64,000 nucleotides of DNA from Ningiella ruwaisensis (lineage in GTDB: Bacteria; Pseudomonadota; Gammaproteobacteria; Enterobacterales; Alteromonadaceae). The notes beneath the pieces were generated by a model, which ran no database searches, was not told where the DNA came from, and worked only from the letters and a program-made list of their open reading frames with translations. Each line of letters opens with the position of its first letter. Positions within the stretch are counted from its first letter, which is position 1. The stretch is taken from contig NZ_RAHT01000001.1 in NCBI RefSeq assembly GCF_004798935.1, positions 248,001 through 312,000 of the forward strand. The letters run 5' to 3'. Positions 55,809 through 64,000 of the stretch are shown one piece after another. Both the position numbers and the translations under genes were made by a program.

Positions 55809-57911
55809 CTACTTTCTTTTAAACAAGCGCAAACTAAATGCTGGCATTTCAAATAAGCCATGTATTGGAGTTTGATTACATGTCTGTTGTTTTACACAAC
55901 TGGTATCTAATACGCATTCCCATTCATTTTCGTTCGTTAACATCGGTAAGGTAAACTGTTTTGGTGCATCAGCGCTATTGATGCAAAATACCCACTGCTC
56001 CTGTGCCTGGCTAAGTGAAGTCTGCGCACCCACAATATGTAAAGCAAAACAGTGATGTTCGTGATTTACCCAATCGATATCCCGTTTGTGGGAGCCATCC
56101 CTACGATACCATTCAGCAATGGCAATATTTTCTTTATTAGAAAACTGATCGTCTGCAAAGTCCATTTGCTGAAGCAGTGGATGCGCTTGCCGTAAAGCAA
56201 TTACATATCGACAAAATGCCAAAAAGTCAGCTTTGCGCTCATTCAAATTCCAATCAAAGTAGTTAATTTCGTTGTCTTGACAATACGCGTTATTATTACC
56301 TTTTTGCGTGCGGCTTAATTCATCCCCACCGAGGACGTGAGGTGTGCCCTGACTTAAGATGAGAGTCGCAAACAAATTTCGTTTTTGCTGTTCACGCAAA
56401 GCAAGGATTTCAGGGTTTTGTGTCTCCCCTTCTACACCGTAATTGCGGCTCAAATTATGATTATGACCGTCTCTGTTATCTTCGAGATTGGCTTGATTAT
56501 GCTTTTGCTCATAGCTAACCAGATCGTGCAAGGTATAACCATCATGATAGGTAACATTATTAATACTGGCATGCATGGGACGAATGTTTTTTCTAAAGAT
56601 ATCCTTAGAGCCCATCAAACGCGTCGCGAACTCCCCTTTTAAGCCTTTATCCCCTCGCCAAAACCCACGCACACAATCCCTGAATTTATCATTTACTTCC
56701 TGCCAAGTCGCAGGGAAATGGCCTAATTGATAGCCTCCCGGGCCAATATCCCACGGTTCAGCAATCAGCACTGATTGTTTTAATACAGGGTCTTGCTGAA
56801 TCATTCTAAACAGGCTGGCATTGCTGCGATATTCATATAATTCTCGCCCCAGAGTCGCCGCTAAATCAAAGCGAAAGCCACTTACTCCCATTTCGCAAAC
56901 CCAATAACGCATGGCGTCTAAAATGAGGGTTTGCATGTAAGTGTCACTCACTTTAAGAGTATTGCCACAGCCTGAATAATTAACGAACTCAGGGCGGTCA
57001 CTTTCATCATTTTGCTCTATTAAATAAGCATGGTTAGCGCAAAGCCCTTTGAAGCTGAGTATTGGCCCCTCAAAACCGCTTTCGGCTGTGTGATTAAATA
57101 CTACGTCCAGAATAATCTCAAAACCGGCATCTCGGTAGCAACGGATCATTTCTTTACATTGCTCAACAACACTTAATGAAGACGTTGGCGCGGCGTAACG
57201 AGGCTCAGGAGCAAAAAATGCAATCGGGTTGTAGCCCCAATAATTTGTCAGCCCTTTTTCACTTGCAAAAGGCTCGGGCATGAAAGCCATTAAAGGCAAA
57301 AACTGAATGCTGCTCACCCCAAGGCTTTTAAGGTGCTGCAAAATACTCTCATGGCAGGCACCCAGATAAGTTCCACGAAGTTCATCCGGTACATCGGGAT
57401 GCAGCATGCTCAGTCCTTTGACATGCGCCTCATAAATGATGCGTGATGAAGCACTGACGAGCTTTGGCACATGTGAGTTGGTAGAGGGCAAGAGTGAATT
57501 TTCTGTGATTATGCATTTTGGCACCATGGCGTGAGAATCGCCTTGGTAAAGCTTTGCATTCCAGTTTAAGGGGCGGCTCAGGGCTTTGGCATAAGGATCG
57601 ATGAGCAATTTCTCAACTGAGTTGCCCACCATATTCTTGTACGATTTACTGCGGACTCGAATACCATAATATTGCCCTGTTCTGACGTTGGTAATAAAAC
57701 CAAACCAACTAGATTGAACACGCTCTTTTAGCGGAATCTGTGCAATTGGTTGCTCATGCTCATCAAAAAGACAAATGAACACTTCTTCTGCATCGGGACA
57801 ATAGATAGAAAAATTACAGCCTTCTTCGGTCGGATTCGCACCATAAGGATGTACACTACCACTCTTAAGCTCGAAGGGATTTAAGCTGCTAAATGCAATT
57901 TGCTCATTCAT
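55809..57911 (-). CDS. glgX: Glycogen debranching enzyme GlgX
   Basis: This 700-residue GH13 isoamylase-type enzyme cleaves alpha-1,6 branches of phosphorylase-limit glycogen. An N-terminal CBM48-like domain (PYGANPTEEGCNFSIYCP) is followed by the TIM barrel. Motifs are LDVVFNHTAE, GFRFDLAATLGRE with the Asp nucleophile (about 348), AEPWDIGPGGYQLG with the acid Glu (about 384) and NVTYHDGYTLHDLVSY. It is the third gene of malQ-glgB-glgX, 58 bases after glgB. The product would act with GlgP on glycogen stores. Confidence 0.95.
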   Translation of the reverse strand: MNEQIAFSSLNPFELKSGSVHPYGANPTEEGCNFSIYCPDAEEVFICLFDEHEQPIAQIPLKERVQSSWFGFITNVRTGQYYGIRVRSKSYKNMVGNSVEKLLIDPYAKALSRPLNWNAKLYQGDSHAMVPKCIITENSLLPSTNSHVPKLVSASSRIIYEAHVKGLSMLHPDVPDELRGTYLGACHESILQHLKSLGVSSIQFLPLMAFMPEPFASEKGLTNYWGYNPIAFFAPEPRYAAPTSSLSVVEQCKEMIRCYRDAGFEIILDVVFNHTAESGFEGPILSFKGLCANHAYLIEQNDESDRPEFVNYSGCGNTLKVSDTYMQTLILDAMRYWVCEMGVSGFRFDLAATLGRELYEYRSNASLFRMIQQDPVLKQSVLIAEPWDIGPGGYQLGHFPATWQEVNDKFRDCVRGFWRGDKGLKGEFATRLMGSKDIFRKNIRPMHASINNVTYHDGYTLHDLVSYEQKHNQANLEDNRDGHNHNLSRNYGVEGETQNPEILALREQQKRNLFATLILSQGTPHVLGGDELSRTQKGNNNAYCQDNEINYFDWNLNERKADFLAFCRYVIALRQAHPLLQQMDFADDQFSNKENIAIAEWYRRDGSHKRDIDWVNHEHHCFALHIVGAQTSLSQAQEQWVFCINSADAPKQFTLPMLTNENEWECVLDTSCVKQQTCNQTPIHGLFEMPAFSLRLFKRK

Positions 57912-57969
57912 AGAAATTTACAGTATTGGTCTGTGTCTTAAACGATTAACTTTATTCAGTGTACGACAA

Positions 57970-60162
57970 TTACGATTCGCAAACTAACATAACTGTTGCC
58001 AGAGGCGGTAAATTAATCGTGATACTAAATGGCATATCATGAAAAGGCACAGCTTCACTTTGCACGCTTTGCGCAATGTCGTAGTCGCTTCCTCCGTACG
58101 CCACCTGATCGGTATTAATAATGACGCGATAATTCGCTTGCTTAGGTACGCCAAAGCGCTTGTTCTGGTGCGGTACAGGGGTAAAGTTACACAGCACCAA
58201 AACGGCTTGTTGTCCGTCTTTATCAAAACGCACAAAAGACAGAATGGATTGCTCGGCGTTGTGTAAATCTCCCCACCTGAACCCGGAATGCTCGTGATCA
58301 AGTTGATGTAAAGCACTGAAGTGCTGATAAACCTTATTTAAATCACGATAAAGATGATGAACGCCTTCATGTAAAGGATGTTCCAGCAAATGCCATTGGA
58401 GTTGCCCATCATGATCCCACTCTCTACCTTGCGCAAATTCATTTCCCATAAACTGAAGCTTTTTACCGGGATGGCCGAACATAAACCCGTAATAGGCACG
58501 CAAATTCGCAAATTTTTGCCATTCGTCGCCGGGCATTTTTTCAATCATGCTACCTTTTCCATGCACCACTTCATCGTGAGAAATGGGCAGAACAAAATTT
58601 TCGTTGTAGGCATAAACCATGCTAAAAGTCAGTTCGCCGTGATGATATTTTCGATACGCTGGGTCTTTGGAAATATATTCTAGCGAGTCATGCATCCATC
58701 CCATGTTCCATTTAAATCCAAAACCCAGTCCTCCTGTTGAAACAGGTCTGGAGACCCCGGCGAAAGAAGTAGACTCTTCTGCAATGGTCATGGCATTTGG
58801 AAAACGCTTATACACTTCGGTGTTCATCCACTGGAGCAAGCTAATGGCTTCATAGTTATGGTTGCCTCCATCAACATTTGGCACCCACTCTCCGTCTTCC
58901 CGTGAATAATCCAAATACAGCATCGAAGCGACTGCATCAACACGAATAGCGTCTACATGAAACTTATCAAACCAATATAGTGCATTACCGACCAAAAACT
59001 GTCTTACCGTATCTTTGCCAAAATCGTAGATACAGGAATTCCAGTCGGGATGCCAGCCCTTTTTAGGGTCTTCGTATTCATAAACGTGCGTGCCGTCAAA
59101 ACGCGCAAGACCGTGCGGATCTTCAGGGAAATGCGCTGGCACCCAGTCAATGATCACGCCAATGCCCTGCTGATGGCATTTATCGACAAAGTACTTGAAG
59201 CTGTCTGCATCACCAAAACGTGAGCTTGGTGCAAACAAACCAACCGGTTGATACCCCCAGCTACCATCAAAAGGAAACTCCGAAACGGGCAACACTTCAA
59301 TGTGGGTGTAAGCCATTTCTTTGACGTAATCAACTAAGGCATCCGCCAATTCGCGGTAACTCAAATAGCGCTTGTCGGGTTCGTCGGGACGTTTCCAGGA
59401 ACCCAGATGCACTTCATAAATGCTCACGGGCTGATGATACGGGTCATGATTTTTTCGCGTCATCCACGCCTTATCTTGCCATTGATAGGCATCATGGTCG
59501 TACACGACAGAGGAGTGAGAGGGGTATTGCTCCTGTTGAAAGCCAACAGGATCAGCCTTATCAGGCAAAGCATGGCCGTGCGCATCGTATAAGGCAAATT
59601 TATATTTTTCACCGGCACGTAAACCCGGTACAAATAATACCCAGTAGCCCATATCCGTGCGTTGCATCGGATGTCGTCGGCGATCCCAAAGGTTAAACTC
59701 ACCAATAATCGACACCGACATGGCATTTGGCGCAAACACAGCAAAGCGCACACCGCTTACACCGCTCTCGCTTGTAATAATCTGCGCCCCGGCTTGCCTG
59801 TATATATTTTCAGGCGCATGATCAATAAAATGAACCGCATGATAAGCCTCTGCTGTAAACTGATAGGGGTCTACAAAGCTATGTTGCCATCCCTCACCTT
59901 GGGCACTAATGCTATAAGGCTTTTTCAGTTTTGCCGTCCCAAGGCTGGCAACAAATAAACCGTCCGCTTGCTTTTCAGCCTTGCTGAGTAACTTGCCTTT
60001 GTCATCAATGAGTTCAAGGGATGATGCTTCAGGAAAAAAAACGCTGACACGAGATTTCGTTTTGCTTTCTTGCTGAGGTCCTAAAACAGAAAAAGGCTCT
60101 GCACATTTAGCCTTAATAAGTTGCTGGTATTGCGCGGGTGATAATGAGCCTTTGTTTTGCAT
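57970..60162 (-). CDS. glgB: 1,4-alpha-glucan branching enzyme GlgB
   Basis: This 730-residue GH13 enzyme introduces alpha-1,6 branches during glycogen synthesis. It has the full GlgB architecture: an N1 domain (PFSVLGPQ), a CBM48 domain (GVRFAVFAPNAMSVSIIGEFN), EVLPVSEFPFDGSWGYQ, IRVDAVASMLYLDY (nucleophile about 409), AEESTSFAGV (acid about 463), SHDEVVHGKGSM and a C-terminal beta domain. The length matches E. coli GlgB (728). It is between malQ and glgX. A perfect hairpin lies just upstream at 60217-60248, without a T-run. Confidence 0.97.
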   Translation of the reverse strand: MQNKGSLSPAQYQQLIKAKCAEPFSVLGPQQESKTKSRVSVFFPEASSLELIDDKGKLLSKAEKQADGLFVASLGTAKLKKPYSISAQGEGWQHSFVDPYQFTAEAYHAVHFIDHAPENIYRQAGAQIITSESGVSGVRFAVFAPNAMSVSIIGEFNLWDRRRHPMQRTDMGYWVLFVPGLRAGEKYKFALYDAHGHALPDKADPVGFQQEQYPSHSSVVYDHDAYQWQDKAWMTRKNHDPYHQPVSIYEVHLGSWKRPDEPDKRYLSYRELADALVDYVKEMAYTHIEVLPVSEFPFDGSWGYQPVGLFAPSSRFGDADSFKYFVDKCHQQGIGVIIDWVPAHFPEDPHGLARFDGTHVYEYEDPKKGWHPDWNSCIYDFGKDTVRQFLVGNALYWFDKFHVDAIRVDAVASMLYLDYSREDGEWVPNVDGGNHNYEAISLLQWMNTEVYKRFPNAMTIAEESTSFAGVSRPVSTGGLGFGFKWNMGWMHDSLEYISKDPAYRKYHHGELTFSMVYAYNENFVLPISHDEVVHGKGSMIEKMPGDEWQKFANLRAYYGFMFGHPGKKLQFMGNEFAQGREWDHDGQLQWHLLEHPLHEGVHHLYRDLNKVYQHFSALHQLDHEHSGFRWGDLHNAEQSILSFVRFDKDGQQAVLVLCNFTPVPHQNKRFGVPKQANYRVIINTDQVAYGGSDYDIAQSVQSEAVPFHDMPFSITINLPPLATVMLVCES

Positions 60163-60216
60163 AAATATGAGCCTGTTTTTATTATTTGCAGTTTAAACGC
60201 TATTTCAGCTTGTTCC

Positions 60217-60248
60217 AGCCATCATACCCAAGCAACGGTATGATGGCT
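60217..60248. repeat. Perfect 12-bp inverted repeat between malQ and glgB
   Basis: AGCCATCATACC (60217-60228) and GGTATGATGGCT (60237-60248) are exact complements with an 8-base loop. There is no T-run on either strand, so it is not a clear terminator. It is in the malQ-glgB mRNA, 41 bases after the malQ stop, and could be a processing or stabilising hairpin. Confidence 0.7.
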
Positions 60249-60288
60249 ATAACGAAGCTTTAGTGATTCACCATACTCCAGACAAGAT

Positions 60289-62505
60289 TTATGAAGACGC
60301 CTGCTTGCGTAAATGCGTTAAATCGCCTGCCAGCGCTCTTAAGTCAGCGCGGCTGAATATCTCCTCCAGGTTTCGGCTAAGCTTGCGTTTCCAATTTGGA
60401 TATTCATTAAATGTCCCCGGGATATTGACCGGTTTATCCATTTCAAGCCAGTCTTCTAACTGGAGCGATAATAGTGCGCTGGAGCCACCTGCCATATGCT
60501 TTTGCATGCCAAAATTTAAATCTTTGCTCATTCCTACGTAATTCACATCTCGACTGATATGTTCACCAATAGAGTGGTGTCCGTGCAAGGTATTGAGTAT
60601 TTCCTGTTTATTCTCGTGACGCGACTCAAACAAACTTTGCAACACGTCTGGGTCAGGGTACAAACCCAGCTCTTTGCCCAGTGTCAAATCGTCACAATGC
60701 CAATACCCAATTAAAGTGGGCATGTCGTGTGTTGTCAGTGTCGACATTGACTGCACAGGATAATGAGAGGGTGAGAAAAATCCGCCGTCTTCTGCTTGCT
60801 CAAAAAAGAATACACGGTAGGAGTAAACACCGTTATCCTGAAGCTTTTCTCTAATCTCGTCTGGCACAGTGCCCAGGTCTTCACCTATTACCAGTGCTTG
60901 ATTGCGCTGACTTTCAAGCGCGAGTATTGCCAGTAAATCATCTACCGGGTAATTAACATAGACCCCCTGACTGGCATCGTCTTCATTGTGAACCCACCAC
61001 AAACGCAGTAGCGCCATGGCATGGTCAATTCTCAACGCACCTGAGGCGTGCATATTTGAATGAAAGAGATCGATGATAGGTTGATAAGCTTGCTCAACCA
61101 ATACTTTTGGATCCATAGGCGGCAAGCCCCATTTCTGCCCTAAAGGACCTAAAATGTCTGGTGGAGCACCTACGCTGACATCCGTGCAGTAAAGGGACTT
61201 ATTACTCCAAATTTCCGCACTGCCGTCACTTACGCCAACGGCCAAATCACGATAAAGTCCGATTTCCATACCCGCATCCGTTGCGACTTTACTTGCCTGC
61301 TCAAATTGCAGTTGTGCCTGCCACTGTAAAAACTTAAAGAAGAGAATTTCTTCAGCGTGCTTTTTCGTAAATTGTCTCACAGCGGGTTTATTTGCGTCTT
61401 TATATTTGTCGGGGAAAACAGGCCATCCCCAATAGTCTTTTCCTTGAGATTTTAAATGCATTTGCAAGGCTTCAAAGGTAGCCAAGCCATCCAGACTTTC
61501 TCCACCCGTCTCAATAAACGCATCAAAAGCTTTTTTCTGTTTGGTCTGCTTGCTTAAAAAACGGGTTTTGTATTCATCAAAAACAAGCTTAAGCGCATCC
61601 AATTTAAGTTCGCTTACTGCAATGTAATCAACCCAGTCTTTTTCTCGCAATGCAACAAGACGTTGTTCGACATTTTCGTTTTTCATCCACGCCTGCACAC
61701 TCTTACTGTCGAATCCGGCAACTTGCTCAACATCAATATACAAATAATTCAGCCAGCGCCGAGAACTGGGTCCGTAAGGAGAGCATGCGTCTGGATTGGC
61801 CGGATACAACTGATGGATCGGGTTTAAGCCAATAAAATCCGCGCCCAAACTTGCCGCCTGTTTGGCTAAAAAACATAAGTCGCTAAAATCACCTATTCCC
61901 CAGTTCCGTTCGCTACGCAAGCAATAAAGCTGCACAGACAGGCCCCATAACTTTTTGCCTTGCTCAACCGCTTTGGGTGAAAAACATTTTTCAGGTGCTA
62001 TGATAAGTTTAGATACCTGCTGTTTTTTTCGCCCCAAAAATAAAGCGATATCGTGATAACCAATATCAACATTTAGTTCTAGCCTTACTTGATATTGATG
62101 CCATTCGATCCCGTCAATTTCTTGAGTGGCAAGCAGTTCACCGTCAACCGGATTGAATTTCACAGCGCTTTTTTCACCGCTTTCAGTAATAAGGCGAATC
62201 GTATGGGCTTGAGCTGCATCACCAATAGGACAGCGAATCGTCAACATTAAAGGCTGACCATTTCTAAATACATAAACCGGATTAAGCGGGCGTTGCCATT
62301 CAAATATCGCCTCTTCTTCAAGTTTCGCCTCCAAGGCCCTTTCATCATCCAGTGGATAACCCATGGTTTGCAAGAGCTTTTGTTGATTGCTCTTATCTAT
62401 CGTTGCCGGGTTTCCCCACGCGTCGATGAACTCAGTGCCGATACCGTTTTGTGCAACAAGATGCTCTAAAATCGATGGCTCTGAACCTTGAATGCTTTGT
62501 GTCAT
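60289..62505 (-). CDS. malQ: 4-alpha-glucanotransferase (amylomaltase)
   Basis: This 738-residue GH77 enzyme transfers maltodextrin segments between chains. Family blocks are LRSERNWGIGDFSDL, GLNPIHQLYPANPDACSPYGPSSRRWLNYLYIDVE, LRIDHAMALLRLWW (nucleophile about 491), VIGEDLGTVPDEIR (acid about 541) and TTHDMPTLIGYW (about 592). It is slightly longer than E. coli MalQ (694). It is the first gene of malQ-glgB-glgX(-msrB). Upstream lies a perfect 15-bp palindrome about 100 bases before its start. Confidence 0.96.
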   Translation of the reverse strand: MTQSIQGSEPSILEHLVAQNGIGTEFIDAWGNPATIDKSNQQKLLQTMGYPLDDERALEAKLEEEAIFEWQRPLNPVYVFRNGQPLMLTIRCPIGDAAQAHTIRLITESGEKSAVKFNPVDGELLATQEIDGIEWHQYQVRLELNVDIGYHDIALFLGRKKQQVSKLIIAPEKCFSPKAVEQGKKLWGLSVQLYCLRSERNWGIGDFSDLCFLAKQAASLGADFIGLNPIHQLYPANPDACSPYGPSSRRWLNYLYIDVEQVAGFDSKSVQAWMKNENVEQRLVALREKDWVDYIAVSELKLDALKLVFDEYKTRFLSKQTKQKKAFDAFIETGGESLDGLATFEALQMHLKSQGKDYWGWPVFPDKYKDANKPAVRQFTKKHAEEILFFKFLQWQAQLQFEQASKVATDAGMEIGLYRDLAVGVSDGSAEIWSNKSLYCTDVSVGAPPDILGPLGQKWGLPPMDPKVLVEQAYQPIIDLFHSNMHASGALRIDHAMALLRLWWVHNEDDASQGVYVNYPVDDLLAILALESQRNQALVIGEDLGTVPDEIREKLQDNGVYSYRVFFFEQAEDGGFFSPSHYPVQSMSTLTTHDMPTLIGYWHCDDLTLGKELGLYPDPDVLQSLFESRHENKQEILNTLHGHHSIGEHISRDVNYVGMSKDLNFGMQKHMAGGSSALLSLQLEDWLEMDKPVNIPGTFNEYPNWKRKLSRNLEEIFSRADLRALAGDLTHLRKQASS

Positions 62506-62604
62506 GTGTGTCTGTTCCTGTTATATGCCTTGCAATGGTCGACGCATGTAGATACTGAATCAGTGTTGAATGGGCGTCGCTATGCTCTAAATACAGTTTA
62601 GTAG

Positions 62605-62619
62605 TGTGAATTATTCACA
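62605..62619. promoter_or_regulatory. Perfect 15-bp palindrome TGTGAATTATTCACA (operator candidate)
   Basis: The halves TGTGAAT and ATTCACA match exactly around a central T. It resembles a CRP site (TGTGA-N6-TCACA) with a spacer one base short (N5), so it is more likely an operator for another dimeric regulator. It is 100 bases upstream of the malQ start codon. Confidence 0.55.
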
Positions 62620-62763
62620 GCATTCATGCGAATGAAAGGTGAATACGATTGCATTGTGTCAATTTTTACGACAATCCATTAACAAATCAATTAACAAGTT
62701 TGTAATTTAACAACATAGATTAGACTAATCATGGAAATTATGTTTATATTGGCGGATAAATTT

Positions 62764-62778
62764 CGTAATTAAATTACA
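62764..62778. promoter_or_regulatory. HexR operator candidate upstream of gapA
   Basis: CGTAATTAAATTACA matches the published gammaproteobacterial HexR consensus TGTAATTAAATTACA at 14 of 15 positions and is palindromic around A62771. HexR is a sugar-phosphate-responsive RpiR-family regulator of central carbon genes, and gapA is a known target in related genera. The site is 103 bases before the gapA start. Confidence 0.85.
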
Positions 62779-62831
62779 GTTATATGAGCTTTAAGGTAAA
62801 GAAAAGGTAGCGCGTCTCAGCAAATACGCTA

Positions 62832-63877
<1,046 letters not shown>

Positions 63878-63930
63878 CCCCACAAAGCCAAGCGAATAAG
63901 AACGCATTGGCAGAACACGAACATATTGAG

Positions 63931-63955
63931 GGCGGCGCAAGCCGCCTTTTTGTTG
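63931..63955 (+). terminator. Intrinsic terminator after gapA
   Basis: GGCGGC-GCAA-GCCGCC is a perfect 6-bp GC stem with a GNRA-type tetraloop, followed by TTTTTGTTGCTTTTTT, 53 bases after the gapA stop. Confidence 0.92.
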
Positions 63956-63983
63956 CTTTTTTAATTAGAGCTTAAGGAATTCG

Positions 63984-64000
63984 ATGTCTTATACCCTCTC
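63984..64000 (+). CDS. Start of a gene cut by the right edge
   Basis: An ATG at 63984 with AAGGAAT seven bases upstream is followed by the codons for SYTL before the window ends. The ribosome site makes a real gene start likely; its identity cannot be read. Confidence 0.4.

Overview
The window looks like a chromosomal segment of a marine gammaproteobacterium of the Alteromonadales type (Alteromonas/Glaciecola/Shewanella relatives). This is inferred from protein content: recC-recB-recD order, DUF349 and YeaC neighbours, an alanine:cation symporter with the long insert seen in marine bacteria, an RNase J-type protein, and a near-consensus HexR operator in front of gapA. No rRNA, tRNA, CRISPR array, prophage or complete insertion sequence was recognised. 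Most genes are on the minus strand.

Layout. 1-8138 (-): recC, recB and the start of recD (cut by the left edge), the RecBCD helicase-nuclease. 8686-9141 (+): dut, ending at a terminator shared with the next block. 9194-12396 (-): a tandemly duplicated two-gene cassette, each copy a small PstS-like periplasmic protein followed by a 380-residue porin. 12543-20593 (-): a long-chain acyl-CoA synthetase, a giant membrane sensor (two-component-regulator propeller, PAS, GGDEF, EAL) and an RNase J-type metallo-beta-lactamase protein. 20804-23013 (+): a DUF4397 repeat lipoprotein and a small membrane acyltransferase-like protein.

23517-38015 (-) is the most unusual part. It is a run of about 14 closely spaced genes, several overlapping by 1-8 bases. 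They encode a Ser/Thr-kinase-like protein joined through a membrane helix to a formylglycine-generating-enzyme-like domain, a membrane FHA protein, a membrane protein with a Lon-peptidase-like domain that keeps a candidate Ser-Lys pair, an ExbB/TolQ-like proton-channel protein, an ExbD/TolR-like partner at the opposite end of the locus, a lipoprotein, a periplasmic coiled-coil protein and several single-span proteins of unknown family. I infer a proton-motive-force-driven envelope machine controlled by phosphorylation and possibly proteolysis. I do not recognise it as a described system.

38158-40365 (+): an S9 peptidase. 40461-44889 (-): an ABC transporter whose permease is fused to an M1 aminopeptidase. 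45026-49763 (-): zinc-ribbon protein, yeaC, DUF349 protein and ansA, probably one operon. 49997-52955 (-): alanine symporter and M14 carboxypeptidase, followed by a 113-bp palindromic element. 53278-63877 is a carbohydrate block: a long-form GAPDH, msrB, then glgX-glgB-malQ (glycogen/maltodextrin branching, debranching and transglycosylation), divergent from gapA. The malQ-gapA intergenic region holds a HexR-like operator and a second perfect 15-bp palindrome. glgC and glgA are not in the window. Protein start choices and residue numbers come from reading the sequence by eye; no database search was run.
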